From Luteimonas viscosa (lineage in GTDB: Bacteria; Pseudomonadota; Gammaproteobacteria; Xanthomonadales; Xanthomonadaceae): 64,000 nt of DNA. A program made the position numbers and the translations under genes. Location: the NCBI RefSeq assembly GCF_008244685.1, contig NZ_VTFT01000001.1, positions 2,087,248 through 2,151,247 on the forward strand, in the 5' to 3' direction. How positions within the stretch are numbered: the stretch's first letter is position 1; every line of letters begins with the position of its first letter. Below are positions 44,315 through 53,282 of the stretch, piece after piece. The notes below the pieces were generated by a model. It saw only the letters and a program-made list of their open reading frames with translations. It did not search any database and was not told the origin of the DNA.

Positions 44315-45109
44315 ATGCCCATCGACGCCAACGACGCCCCCGCCGTGCGCCTTGCCGGGGTCCGCCTGGACCGCGGTACCCGGACCATCCTGTCCGGCCT
44401 CGACCTCGAGGTGCCGCGTGGCAGCATCACCGCCGTGCTCGGGCCTTCGGGCAGCGGCAAGTCGACCCTGCTCGCGGCGCTGACCGGCGAACTGGTGCCC
44501 GCCGCCGGCACGGTCGAGGTACTGGGCCAGCCGGTGCCCCGCCAGCAGCGTGCGCTGCTGGCGTTGCGCAGGAGCATCGGCGTGCTGCTGCAGGGCAACG
44601 GCCTGCTCACCGACCTCACCGCCGCCGAGAACATCGCCCTGCCGCTGCGCACCCACACCCGGCTGCCGCGCGCGGTGATCGACCGGCTGGTTGAGATGAA
44701 GCTGCATGCGGTGGGCCTGCGCGCCGCCGCCGACGCCTATCCGCGCGAACTGTCCGGCGGCATGGCGCGCCGGGTCGCACTGGCGCGCGCGATCGCACTC
44801 GACCCGCCGCTGATGATCTACGACGAACCGCTCACCGGGCTCGACCCGATCGCCTCGGGCGTGATCATCAACCTGATCTCGGAACTCAACGACCGCCTCG
44901 GCCTGACCAGCATCATCGTCACCCACCATGTGCACGAGACCCTGCCGATCGCCGACCGCGCGGTGGTGATCGCCAACGGCCGCGTCGTCTATTCCGGCAC
45001 GCCCGGCGAACTGCAGGCGAGCGGGGATCTCCTGGTGCAGCAGTTCCTGCAGGGCAAGCCGGACGGGCCGATCGCGTTCGACAGCAGCCCGCGCGCGGAG
45101 GCGGCGTGA
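44315..45109 (+). CDS. mlaF: Phospholipid ABC transporter ATP-binding protein MlaF
   Basis: A 264-residue ABC ATPase that powers MlaFEDB, the inner-membrane part of the Mla system for outer-membrane lipid asymmetry. Walker A is GPSGSGKS, the Q-loop is in LLQGNGLLTDLT, the signature is LSGGMARRVALARA and Walker B is LMIYDEPLTGLDPIASG. The switch His is in IIVTHHVHE. The stop overlaps the mlaE start (TGATG). The ATG at 44315 is used, although no strong RBS is seen; an in-frame ATG near 44270 is an alternative. The 269 bp before it contain no gene and should hold the operon promoter. Confidence 0.93.
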   Translation: MPIDANDAPAVRLAGVRLDRGTRTILSGLDLEVPRGSITAVLGPSGSGKSTLLAALTGELVPAAGTVEVLGQPVPRQQRALLALRRSIGVLLQGNGLLTDLTAAENIALPLRTHTRLPRAVIDRLVEMKLHAVGLRAAADAYPRELSGGMARRVALARAIALDPPLMIYDEPLTGLDPIASGVIINLISELNDRLGLTSIIVTHHVHETLPIADRAVVIANGRVVYSGTPGELQASGDLLVQQFLQGKPDGPIAFDSSPRAEAA

Positions 45110-45858
45110 TGGCGCTGGCCCAGGCCATCCGCTCGGTCGGGCGCGGCGGGCTGTTCTCGCTCTCGGTGCTGCGCGCGTCGAAGCCCACCGCCGACTTCTT
45201 CACCGAACTCGTGCGCGAGATCTACAAGGTCGGCGCGCGCTCGCTGCCGATCATCGCGGTCGGCGGCGCCTTCGTCGGCCTGTCGCTGACCCTGCTGGGC
45301 TTCCGTGCGCTCGAGACCTACGGCGCTTCCAACCAGGTCAGCGTGCTGATCGGCCTGGGCCTGTACCGCGAACTGGCGCCGGTGCTGACCGCGCTGCTGT
45401 TCGTCGGTCGCGCGGGCAGTTCGATCGCGGCCGAACTGGGCCTGATGCGCGCCACCGACCAGATCACCGCGCTCGGGCTGATGGGCATCGACCCGGTGGC
45501 CAAGGCGGTGGCACCGCGCTTCTGGGCGGCGGTGCTGACGGTGCCGCTGCTGGTCGGCTTCTTCGCCAGCTTCGCGATCGCCGCCAGCTGGTTCCAGGCG
45601 GTGCAGGTGCTGGGCATCGACAACGGCATGTTCTGGCAGACGATGAAGGATTCGGTCGATTTCCACGACGACTTCGTGCCCGCCTTCGTCAAGGCGGCGG
45701 TGTTCGGCGGCACCGCGGCGCTGGTGGCCTCGTACGTGGGTTACCACGCCGAGCCGACGATCGAGGGCACCTCGGTGGCGACCACCCGCGCGGTCGTGAA
45801 CGCCTCGCTGCTGGTGCTGATGTTCAACTTCGTGCTGTCGGCGTTCCTGTTCCGATAG
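45109..45858 (+). CDS. mlaE: Phospholipid ABC transporter permease MlaE
   Basis: A 249-residue inner-membrane permease with about five TM segments. Family marks are FVGLSLTLLGFRALETYGASN, LGLYRELAPVLTALLFVGRAGSSIAAELG (in parts) and MRATDQITALGLMGIDP, which surround the conserved cytosolic Glu-rich coupling region. It dimerises and carries phospholipid between the MlaD hexamer and the membrane. Its start codon overlaps the mlaF stop. The mlaE-mlaD gap is 277 bp filled with repeats, so the operon may be split here into two transcripts or have an internal processing site. Confidence 0.93.
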   Translation: MALAQAIRSVGRGGLFSLSVLRASKPTADFFTELVREIYKVGARSLPIIAVGGAFVGLSLTLLGFRALETYGASNQVSVLIGLGLYRELAPVLTALLFVGRAGSSIAAELGLMRATDQITALGLMGIDPVAKAVAPRFWAAVLTVPLLVGFFASFAIAASWFQAVQVLGIDNGMFWQTMKDSVDFHDDFVPAFVKAAVFGGTAALVASYVGYHAEPTIEGTSVATTRAVVNASLLVLMFNFVLSAFLFR

Positions 45859-45961
45859 CCGAAGAGCCCGCCCATCCCGCTTCATTCATGACCACCGTGG
45901 CCCATTCACACCCATCGCGGTTCATTCAGACGAGCCCCCCGACAATGCCCACTCGCCGCCA

Positions 45962-46095
45962 CCCCGGCATCTGCCGCCGTCGCCCCGGCATTTGCCGCTG
46001 TCATCCCGGCATTTGCCGCTGTCATCCCGAGCGCAGCGAGGGATCCCGTTTTCCGCATCGGCATGGCCGGATCCCTCGCTGCGCTCGGGATGACA
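45962..46095. repeat. Tandem 21-bp repeats and a family B palindrome between mlaE and mlaD
   Basis: Three imperfect units CCCCGGCATYTGCCGCYGTC (45962, 45983 and 46005) run into a full family B element whose arms are TGTCATCCCGAGCGCAGCGA and its complement (46020-46095). The tandem units end in the TGTCATCCC that starts family B, so they may have formed by slippage from its left end. Confidence 0.8.
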
Positions 46096-46135
46096 GATAT
46101 GCGCGGGACGACCGTCAGGTTCCGGAGATCCATTC

Positions 46136-46690
46136 ATGAGCACACGCGGACCCCGTCTCGAATTCGCCGTCGGCGCCTTTCTGGTGCTGGCGCTGGGCTC
46201 GCTGCTGGTGCTGGCGATCGCCTCCACCAACGGCCGGTTCGGCTTCGCCCGCGACAGCTACGAGCTGGTCGCGCGTTTCACCCAGGTCGGCCAGCTGCGC
46301 CCGAACGCGCCGGTCAAGATCGGCGGCGTGACCGTCGGTCGCGTGGCGGGGATCGACCTCGATCCGCTGAAGTTCGATTCCATCGTCACGCTCGCCATCG
46401 ACAGCCGCTTCGCCGAGATCCCGATCGACACCTCGGCCGGCATCCTCACCGGCGGCCTGCTCGGCGAGAGCTACATCGGCCTGCAGCCGGGCGGCGACCT
46501 GGAGTCGCTCAAGCCCGGCGAGGAGATCGCATTCACCACCCCGGCCGTCGACCTGATGCAGATGGTCGGCAAGTACATGTTCAGCGGCGGCGGCGAAGAC
46601 GAAGCCGCGCCTCCGCCCCCCACGTCCGGCGACGTTGCGCCCGCCGCATCCCCCGAGACACCCGCTCCCGAAGAAGGAACGACCCCATGA
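46136..46690 (+). CDS. mlaD: Outer-membrane lipid asymmetry protein MlaD (MCE domain)
   Basis: A 184-residue protein with one N-terminal TM helix (VGAFLVLALGSLLVLAIAS, about residues 12-30) and one MCE domain (YELVARFTQVGQLRPNAPVKIGGVTVGRV, in parts; ILTGGLLGESYIGLQPGG). MlaD forms a hexameric ring on MlaE. A Pro/Ala/Glu-rich tail of about 30 residues follows. The last codons overlap the mlaC ATG (ATGA). Confidence 0.94.
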   Translation: MSTRGPRLEFAVGAFLVLALGSLLVLAIASTNGRFGFARDSYELVARFTQVGQLRPNAPVKIGGVTVGRVAGIDLDPLKFDSIVTLAIDSRFAEIPIDTSAGILTGGLLGESYIGLQPGGDLESLKPGEEIAFTTPAVDLMQMVGKYMFSGGGEDEAAPPPPTSGDVAPAASPETPAPEEGTTP

Positions 46691-47358
46691 ACACCCCCAT
46701 CCGCAAGTTGCTCGTGCTCGCGCTCGCTGCGAGCCTGTCCGCCGCCGCGCCGGTGCTGTCCTTCGCCCAGGCTCCGGCAGCCGCCCCGGCCCCCGCCACC
46801 ATGCAGGGCTCCCCGAGCGAACTCGTGCTCGAGAACACCCGCCGCGTGCTGGAGACGATCGAGGCACGCCGCTCCGAGTTCGCCGCCGACCGCGCCGCGC
46901 TGCAGCGCTTCGTGAGCGGCGAGTTCGAGACCATGTTCGACCGCGACTATGCCGCGCGCCAGGTGCTCGGCCGCCACGGCCGCGGCGCTTCCGATGCCGA
47001 CATCAAGGCCTTCGGCGATGCCCTCGCCGACAACCTGATGCGCCGCTACGGCTCCTCGCTGATCGACTTCAACACCCGCCTGCAGGTCCGCATCAAGTCC
47101 GAGACGGCGCTGCCGCGCGGGCTCGGGGTGAAGGTATCGAGCGAGCTGGTGCGCCAGGGCGGCGAGCCGATCCCGGTCGACTACCTGATGCGCCGCGCCG
47201 GCAGCGGCTGGCGCGTGTTCGACGTGATGGTCGAGGGCGTGTCGTTCGTGCAGACCTTCCGCCAGCAGTTCGACGCCGAGTTGCAGCGCAAGTCGATCGC
47301 ACAGGTCACGCAGCAGCTGCGCAGCGGCCAGCTGGCGGTGGACGCGAGCACCGACTGA
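46687..47358 (+). CDS. mlaC: Periplasmic phospholipid-binding protein MlaC
   Basis: A 223-residue periplasmic shuttle with a signal peptide (LLVLALAASLSAAAPVLSFAQ). Mature features are LVLENTRRVLETIEARRSEF, FETMFDRDYAARQVLGRH and VDYLMRRAGSGWRVFDVMVEGVSFVQTFRQQF (in parts), which match MlaC/Ttg2D. It ferries lipid between MlaA at the outer membrane and MlaD. It overlaps mlaD by 4 bp and mlaB by 1 bp. Confidence 0.94.
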   Translation: MNTPIRKLLVLALAASLSAAAPVLSFAQAPAAAPAPATMQGSPSELVLENTRRVLETIEARRSEFAADRAALQRFVSGEFETMFDRDYAARQVLGRHGRGASDADIKAFGDALADNLMRRYGSSLIDFNTRLQVRIKSETALPRGLGVKVSSELVRQGGEPIPVDYLMRRAGSGWRVFDVMVEGVSFVQTFRQQFDAELQRKSIAQVTQQLRSGQLAVDASTD

Positions 47359-47645
47359 TGGCGACAGCGGCCACCGTGCGTCGCGACGGCGACGCGCTCG
47401 CATTCGCCGGCGCGCTGACCCGCGAGGCGGTGGCCGCGCTGTGGCCGCAGGCGCTGGGCCTGTTGCCGCAGGCGCAACGCTTCGATCTGTCGGCGGTGTC
47501 GTCGGTCGACAGCGCCGGCCTTGCGCTGCTGGTGGAACTCGCGCAACGTAGCGGTGGCGTGTCCGTCGCCGGCGATCCTCCCGGACTCGACGGCCTGCGA
47601 CGCGCCTACCGCCTCTCTCCCGCCCTGTCCTTCGCGCAGGCATGA
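47358..47645 (+). CDS. mlaB: STAS domain protein MlaB
   Basis: A 95-residue STAS-domain protein, the regulatory cytosolic subunit of MlaFEDB. The segment FDLSAVSSVDSAGLALLVELAQRSGG carries the conserved D-S-A-G turn. Its start overlaps the mlaC stop (TGATG). Its short length is normal for MlaB. Confidence 0.9.
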   Translation: MATAATVRRDGDALAFAGALTREAVAALWPQALGLLPQAQRFDLSAVSSVDSAGLALLVELAQRSGGVSVAGDPPGLDGLRRAYRLSPALSFAQA

Positions 47646-47681
47646 CGCCCGCGCGCTGATACGTCCGACGGATCGCCAAAG

Positions 47682-48779
47682 ATGACGCCGACCCCCCGCC
47701 TGCGCCTGTCTGTCCTCCTGCTGCCGTTGCTGCTCGCCGCCTGCGCCGGCAGCGGCGGCACCCGCGATGCCGCGAACGATGCGGTGACGATCGCGCCCTC
47801 GGAGAGCCCGGTCGCCGGCGCCGCCACCTTCGGCGAGTCCGGCGAACCCGCGCCCACGACGCCTGCCGCGGGCGAGCTGTCCGCGGCCCCGGCGCCACTT
47901 TCCGGCGGGGTCATGCCAGCCGCCGATGCCGACGGTTCGACGGACGCCGCCATGCCCGCCGGCGAGCCCCCCACCCAGGCCGAACTCGACTACGCCGCGA
48001 TCTACGGGGCGACGCCCTACGATCCGGTCGCCGATCCCACCCTGCCCGCACCGGCGCAGCTGCCCGCCAGCTACGACCCGTGGGAGAAGTGGAACCGCAA
48101 GGTCCACCGCTTCAACAACGCCGTCGACCGCACCATCGCCACACCGCTGGCGCGCGCCTACGTCAAGGTGGTGCCGCGTCCGGTGCGGCTGGGCGTGGGC
48201 AACTTCTTCAACAACCTCGGCCAGCCGGTGAGCGCGCTCAATGCGCTGCTGCAGGGCCGGCCGGGACAGGCGGGGCAGTCGCTCGGCCGCTTCCTGCTCA
48301 ACAGCACGCTCGGTATCGGCGGCCTGTTCGACCCGGCCTCGGCCGCCAACATCCCCAACCGCAGCGAGGACTTCGGCCAGACCCTCGGCGTCTGGGGCTG
48401 GAAGAATTCGCGTTATGTCGAACTGCCGCTGTTCGGCCCACGCACCCTGCGCGACACCTTCGGCCTGGTCGGCGACGCGCCGCTGTCGCCGATCCGGCAG
48501 GTCGAGGACGACGGCACCCGCATCTTCCTGCAGGGCCTGCAACTGGTCGACCTGCGCACCCAGCTGTTCGCCCTCGACGGCATGCGCGAGGGCGCCACCG
48601 ACGAGTACGCGCTGGTGCGCGATGCCTGGTTGCAGCGCCGCAACTACCAGATCCAGGCCGACCGCCGCAGCCCGCAGGAGGACGACGACGAACTGCCGGA
48701 CTACCTGCGCGAAGACCACGCCAATCCGACCGTCCCGGTGGACGTGATGCCGGTGGTGCCGCTGTCGCCGACGCCCTGA
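47682..48779 (+). CDS. mlaA: Outer-membrane lipoprotein MlaA (VacJ)
   Basis: A 365-residue lipoprotein with lipobox LLAAC (cysteine near residue 20). After an Ala/Pro/Thr-rich linker of about 100 residues comes the VacJ domain: YDPWEKWNRKVHRFNNAVDRTI, FFNNLGQPVSALNALLQG, RFLLNSTLGIGGLFDPAS and LPLFGPRTLRDTFG (in parts). MlaA forms the ring that removes mislocalised phospholipid from the outer leaflet. It is longer than E. coli MlaA mainly because of the linker and a C-terminal extension. It closes the mla operon. Confidence 0.93.
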   Translation: MTPTPRLRLSVLLLPLLLAACAGSGGTRDAANDAVTIAPSESPVAGAATFGESGEPAPTTPAAGELSAAPAPLSGGVMPAADADGSTDAAMPAGEPPTQAELDYAAIYGATPYDPVADPTLPAPAQLPASYDPWEKWNRKVHRFNNAVDRTIATPLARAYVKVVPRPVRLGVGNFFNNLGQPVSALNALLQGRPGQAGQSLGRFLLNSTLGIGGLFDPASAANIPNRSEDFGQTLGVWGWKNSRYVELPLFGPRTLRDTFGLVGDAPLSPIRQVEDDGTRIFLQGLQLVDLRTQLFALDGMREGATDEYALVRDAWLQRRNYQIQADRRSPQEDDDELPDYLREDHANPTVPVDVMPVVPLSPTP

Positions 48780-48797
48780 CCGGCGCGTCGCGGAAGA

Positions 48798-49943
48798 TCA
48801 GTCGGGAAACCGCAGCACGCTGTTGTCGGCGGGACGCTCGTGCCGGCGCACCGCGGTCGCGGGATCGGCACGCGGCGTCCACGGCCGCTCGCCCAGCGCT
48901 TCGATGTCGGCATAGCGCCCGAGCACGCTGAACCCTTCGAACGCGAACGGCAGTCCCTCGGCGCCGAGCAGCGAGGCGGCGTCGGCCACGTGGAAATGCA
49001 GGTGCGGCCAGTTGCCGCTGCCGCTGTAGCCGACTTCGCCGATCACCTCGCCGCGCCGCACCCGCCGCCCGGCCTCGACCTTCAGGCTGCCCGGGCGCAG
49101 GTGCTCGTAGACCGCGTGGCGGCCGTCGCCCAGCGCCAGTACCACGTAGTTGCCGCTGCCTGCCGACAGCGGATGCCGGCCGTTCTGCGAGATGCGCGCG
49201 GCTTCCGGATAGTCTCCGCGCACCGCGGCCACGGTCGCATCCGCCACCGCCAGCACGGCTTCGCCATGGGCGTGCGCGTTACGCACCACGTCCGCATCGC
49301 CGGTGGCCAGGCGGCCGTCCGCATCGAGCTTGACCAGGTCGATCGCGAAACGCCCGGGCAGGGTCGCGCGTCCTTCCACCGCGTAGAACACGCGGCGATG
49401 CCCGCGCGGCCAGGCCGGGTCGAACACCGCCGCCCAGGGTCCGCCGCGCAGCGGCGGGCCGAGCACAGGCGCGGGACGTGGATCGGGCGCGACCCCGCCA
49501 CCGTCCGCGTGGGCGATCGCGTCCGTGCCGTCCACCCGGTAACTCACGCGATGGTGCAGGCGTGCCGGCACCGCGTCCGGCGCCAGGTCGAGTTCGAGGT
49601 ACAGCACCTTGCGCGCACCGGGGGCGATCGCGGTGGAGTCGGTGGCTCCGGCGACCGGGACCGCGGCCCCCAGCCTGGCGGCAAGCGTCGTCCCCGTGTA
49701 CGACGCCAGCGGGAGATCGTCGTCGCCACGCACGTCGATCGCCACCGGCACCAGCGGTTCGCGGGAGAAGTTGGTCAGATGCAGTTCGTAGAACAGGCGC
49801 ACGCGCCCTTCCGACGCGACCGGCGCCGGCGCCAGCGGCACCCGCAGTTCGAACGACTCGCGCTCAGCGGCTGCGTGGCCGGCCAGCGCCAGCCATGCGA
49901 GCACGACTCCGGCGAACCGGATGCAGCTGCGGCGTCCACGCAT
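48798..49943 (-). CDS. Secreted M23 family metallopeptidase
   Basis: A 381-residue protein with a signal peptide (VVLAWLALAGHAAA). Residues 25-170 form an immunoglobulin-like region; the C-terminal LytM domain has GHRRVFYAV...RFAIDLVKLD for the first zinc ligands and a clear WPHLHFHVADA (H-x-H) for the last. It also has GNYVVLALGDGRHAVYEHLRPGSL and GEVIGEVGYSGSGNWP, read in parts. Such enzymes cut peptidoglycan cross-links or Gly-rich peptides. The C-terminal ADNSVLRFPD tail is unusual. It converges with mlaA. Confidence 0.88.
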   Translation of the reverse strand: MRGRRSCIRFAGVVLAWLALAGHAAAERESFELRVPLAPAPVASEGRVRLFYELHLTNFSREPLVPVAIDVRGDDDLPLASYTGTTLAARLGAAVPVAGATDSTAIAPGARKVLYLELDLAPDAVPARLHHRVSYRVDGTDAIAHADGGGVAPDPRPAPVLGPPLRGGPWAAVFDPAWPRGHRRVFYAVEGRATLPGRFAIDLVKLDADGRLATGDADVVRNAHAHGEAVLAVADATVAAVRGDYPEAARISQNGRHPLSAGSGNYVVLALGDGRHAVYEHLRPGSLKVEAGRRVRRGEVIGEVGYSGSGNWPHLHFHVADAASLLGAEGLPFAFEGFSVLGRYADIEALGERPWTPRADPATAVRRHERPADNSVLRFPD

Positions 49944-50040
49944 GCCGGGTCTCCCGCGATGGCCTGCCCTGGAGTGTCGTGCGAAGGGCCGGCGGTTTCA
50001 CGTGCCGGAAGTCGGTCCGCCGCGTCCGCGCAAAGGCGCC

Positions 50041-51369
50041 TCAGTCGTCGGCATCCAGCAGCGGCGGCGCGTCTTCGGTGCCGGGCAACGACTCCACGCC
50101 CTTGAGCTGGCGTTCGATCGCGCGGGTGCGCACGCCGGCCTGCTTGATGCTGTTCTGCACGGTGTCGAGCTGCGAGTTGGCCTTCTCCAGCACCGTGGCG
50201 AACTTGCCGAACTCCGACTTCACCGTGCCCAGCAGCTGCCACACTTCGCTGGAACGCTTCTCGATCGCCAGCGTGCGGAAGCCCATCTGCAGGCTGTTGA
50301 GCAGCGCCAGCAGCGTGGTCGGCCCGACCAGGGTGACGCGGAACTCGCGCTGCAGCACCTCGAACAGGCCCGGCCGGCGCAGCACTTCGGCGTACAGGCC
50401 CTCGGTCGGCAGGAACAGCAGCGCGAAATCGGTGGTGTGCGGCGGCGCGAGGTACTTGTCGCGGATCCGTCGCGCCTCCAGCTTCACCTGCCGCTCCAGC
50501 CCGATGGATGCGACATTCACCGCGTCGACGTCGACGCGGTCCTGGGCATCGAGCAGGCGCTCGTAATCCTCGCGCGGGAACTTGGCGTCGATCGGCAGCA
50601 GGATCGGCGTGTCGTGGCTGCCCGGCAGGCGCACCGCGAATTCCACCCGCTCGCTGCTGCCCGGCACGGTGGCGACGTTGCAGGCGTACTGCTCGATCGT
50701 CAGCACCTGTTCGAGCAGCGCGCCCAGCTGTACCTCGCCGAAGATGCCGCGGGTCTTGACGTTGGTCAGCACGCGCTTGAGGTCGCCCACGCCGGTCGCC
50801 AGCTGCTGCATCTCGCCCAGGCCGCGCTGCACCTGTTCCAGGCGCTCGGACACCAGCCGGAACGACTGCCCGAGGCGCGTTTCCAGCGTCGACTGCAATT
50901 TTTCGTCCACGGTCGCGCGCATCTGTTCGAGCTTCTCGGCGTTGTCGGCCTGCAGCCGCTGCAGCTGCTGTTCGAGCGTGGCGCGCATCTCGCCGATGCG
51001 CTGTTCGTTGCGCTGGGTCAGCTCGGCCAGCCGCTGCCCGAGCGCGGACTCGAAGCGCTGGTGCAGTTCCGCGGTTTCGGAGCGCGCCTTGCGCGCGTCG
51101 TCGGTCAGCGCCTCGCGCAGCACGTCCAGGCGCTGGTCGGTGCGGGTGGCGAGGTCGTCGAGCCGGCGCCCGAACGCATCGATCCGCTGCTCCTGCGAGG
51201 CGGAAAGGCTGTCGAGCTGCTGGCGCAGTTCCGCGCGGCCGTCGCGCTGTTCCTCGCGCAGCGCCTGCTCCAGGCGCGCCTCCGGGCGGCGCAGCAACAG
51301 CACGACCAGCAGCGCCAGCGCCACCAGTCCCATCCCGCACAACAGCCAAAGCAGCGTCTCCTGGTCCAT
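50041..51369 (-). CDS. rmuC: DNA recombination protein RmuC
   Basis: A 442-residue RmuC. An N-terminal TM anchor (LLWLLCGMGLVALALLVVLLL) precedes a long coiled coil (about residues 30-200, rich in Glu, Gln, Arg and Leu), then the RmuC nuclease-like core with VKTRGIFGEVQLGALLEQVL, ILLPIDAKFPREDYERLL, DKYLAPPHTTDFALLFLPTEGLYAE (in parts) and LVGPTTLLALLNSLQMGFR. The protein limits certain DNA rearrangements. The gene stands alone, with the M23 gene downstream and a divergent hydrolase upstream. Confidence 0.95.
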   Translation of the reverse strand: MDQETLLWLLCGMGLVALALLVVLLLRRPEARLEQALREEQRDGRAELRQQLDSLSASQEQRIDAFGRRLDDLATRTDQRLDVLREALTDDARKARSETAELHQRFESALGQRLAELTQRNEQRIGEMRATLEQQLQRLQADNAEKLEQMRATVDEKLQSTLETRLGQSFRLVSERLEQVQRGLGEMQQLATGVGDLKRVLTNVKTRGIFGEVQLGALLEQVLTIEQYACNVATVPGSSERVEFAVRLPGSHDTPILLPIDAKFPREDYERLLDAQDRVDVDAVNVASIGLERQVKLEARRIRDKYLAPPHTTDFALLFLPTEGLYAEVLRRPGLFEVLQREFRVTLVGPTTLLALLNSLQMGFRTLAIEKRSSEVWQLLGTVKSEFGKFATVLEKANSQLDTVQNSIKQAGVRTRAIERQLKGVESLPGTEDAPPLLDADD

Positions 51370-51509
51370 GCCGGCAGTTTAGCCGGGCGGCGTCTCAGGG
51401 CATGCGCCGCGAGAGCTGGGCTGCGACGCCGAGCGCGCCGGTCCCGTCGCGCTGCAACCGGAAGCCCGGTGGACGTATCTGCTGTGGGAAAGGACTGGAG
51501 GAAACGATC

Positions 51510-52637
51510 TTGACCGCCCGCACCGTGCGCATCCGCTTCGCCATCGCCACGTTCCTGCTCGCCTGCGCCGCCCTGGCGGCCGCGCCCACGCGCGCGCAGG
51601 CCCCGCAGGCAGCGGCCGACGATGCCGCCCGCGCGCGGGCCGTGGTCGAGGACCTGATGCGCATCCCCGGTCCCGACGGCGTGCAGGAGACCTACAGCAC
51701 CCCGATCCACGGCGTCGAGCAGTGGATCAGCATCCGCGGCCAGGACCGCGCCAATCCGGTGATCCTGTTCGTGCACGGTGGCCCGGCGTCGCCGACCATG
51801 CCCAGCCTGTGGCAGTTCCAGCGCCCGCTCGAGGAATACTTCACGATGGTCCACTACGACCAGCGTGGCGCGGGCAAGACGTATCGCGAGGACCATTCGG
51901 ACGCGGTCGCGCGGACCATCCGCATCCAGACCTACGTCGACGACCTGGTCGCCGTCGCCGAGCACGTGCGTGCGCGGCTCGGCAAGGACAGGCTGGTCCT
52001 GATGGCGCACAGCTGGGGCACGATCCCGGCGATGCACGCCGCGCTGGCGCGCCCCGACCTGTTCCACGCCTACGTCGGCGTCGGCCAGGTGATCAACGTG
52101 CGCGACAACGAGCGCATCAGCATCGAGTACGGGCTGGCCGAGGCGAAGCGCCGCGGCGACGACGACGCCGTGCGCGAGATCGAGGTGCTGCTGCCGTACC
52201 CGGGCGACCAGCCCCTCACCCGCGAGCGCATCGTCGCCGCTCGCAAGTGGCCGCAGCACTACGGCGGCATGGCCGCGCACCGCGATGCGACCAACCTGTG
52301 GTTCTACGGCGCCGCGCGCCTGTCCCCCGACTACGACGCGCAGGATCGTACCGCGATCAACGCCGGCAGCCTGTTCACCCTCGAACGGCTGCTCGACGAG
52401 TTCGTGCAGGTGGACTTCAAGCCGGTGCGCACGTTCCCGATCCCGGTGGTCATGTTCATGGGCCGCCACGACTACACCACGCCCTCGCAGCCGACCGCGG
52501 AATGGCTGTCGCGCGTCGACGCGCCGTACAAGCGTGGCGTGTGGTTCGAACGTTCCGCGCACATGATCCCGTGGGAAGAGCCGGGCAGGACCCTGCTCAG
52601 CCTGCTCGACACCGTGCGGCCGCTGGTGCGCGAGTAG
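51510..52637 (+). CDS. Secreted alpha/beta hydrolase (proline iminopeptidase-like)
   Basis: A 375-residue hydrolase with a signal peptide (FAIATFLLACAALAAAPTRAQ, in part). The oxyanion hole is FVHGGPAS, the nucleophile elbow is MAHSWGT with the catalytic Ser, the acid is in MGRHDYTTP and the His is in RSAHMIPWEEP, a full triad of the S33 type. The start is TTG at 51510 with a good RBS (GGAGG) 7-8 bp upstream; no ATG gives the signal peptide at the right place. S33 relatives release N-terminal Pro or act as esterases; the choice is open. Confidence 0.85.
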   Translation: MTARTVRIRFAIATFLLACAALAAAPTRAQAPQAAADDAARARAVVEDLMRIPGPDGVQETYSTPIHGVEQWISIRGQDRANPVILFVHGGPASPTMPSLWQFQRPLEEYFTMVHYDQRGAGKTYREDHSDAVARTIRIQTYVDDLVAVAEHVRARLGKDRLVLMAHSWGTIPAMHAALARPDLFHAYVGVGQVINVRDNERISIEYGLAEAKRRGDDDAVREIEVLLPYPGDQPLTRERIVAARKWPQHYGGMAAHRDATNLWFYGAARLSPDYDAQDRTAINAGSLFTLERLLDEFVQVDFKPVRTFPIPVVMFMGRHDYTTPSQPTAEWLSRVDAPYKRGVWFERSAHMIPWEEPGRTLLSLLDTVRPLVRE

Positions 52638-52742
52638 CGGGCAGGCGCTCGTTTCGTGCGCATGGGGGCCCGGGCGACCGCGCCGCGGTCGCACAATGCC
52701 CGCGGCGCTGGCCTGACCCGCGGCGTGACCGCGCAGGTCGCG

Positions 52743-53225
52743 CTAGGCCTGCAACGCGAGACGGTAGAAGCGCGTACCCGGCAGGTGCGCATCGTTGTAG
52801 GGCGCAATCTCGACGAAGCCCAGGCGATGGTAGAGGGCCTGGGCCGATGCCATGCTGGGCAGGGTGTCCAGGCGCAACTCCTCGTAGCCGGCCTCGCGCG
52901 CCGCGGCGATCATCGATTCGACCAGTCGCCGCCCCAGGCCCCAGCTGCGGAAGGCCGGCCGGACATACAGCCGCTTCATCTCCGCCACGCGCGTGTCCAG
53001 CGGCCGCAGCGCAGCGCAGCCGGCGACGCCGCTGTCCGCACTGGCGATCAGCAGTGCGCCGCGCGGCGGCACATACGGCTGCGGCAGCGCCGCAAGCTCG
53101 GCGCTGAATCCCTGGTACTCCAGGTCCGTGCCGATGGCGTGCGCGTACTCGCGGAACAGGCTTCGCGCGATCGCGACCAGTTCCGGCTGGTCCGCCTGCT
53201 GCAGCGCGATCCCGGTCGATGTCAT
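52743..53225 (-). CDS. GNAT family N-acetyltransferase
   Basis: A 160-residue GNAT. The acetyl-CoA-binding motif A is KRLYVRPAFRSWGLGRRLVESM, in parts (R-x-x-G-L-G), followed by LRLDTLPSMASAQALYHRLGFVEIAPY, the typical motif B. The C-terminal TRFYRLAL completes the fold. The acceptor is unknown. It is followed on the same strand, 57 bp downstream in map order, by another GNAT gene, so the two may be an old duplication or a transferred pair. Confidence 0.87.
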   Translation of the reverse strand: MTSTGIALQQADQPELVAIARSLFREYAHAIGTDLEYQGFSAELAALPQPYVPPRGALLIASADSGVAGCAALRPLDTRVAEMKRLYVRPAFRSWGLGRRLVESMIAAAREAGYEELRLDTLPSMASAQALYHRLGFVEIAPYNDAHLPGTRFYRLALQA

Positions 53226-53282
53226 CGCGGCCGGCTCCCGTGCAGCAAGGCGGGGCGACCGCGCACTCGCCCCGGTGAACGC

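Noticed and set aside
45962..46025. Short regularly spaced repeats that might be a CRISPR array
   Set aside because: The units are 21 bp directly tandem with no spacers and merge into a palindromic element; there are no cas genes.
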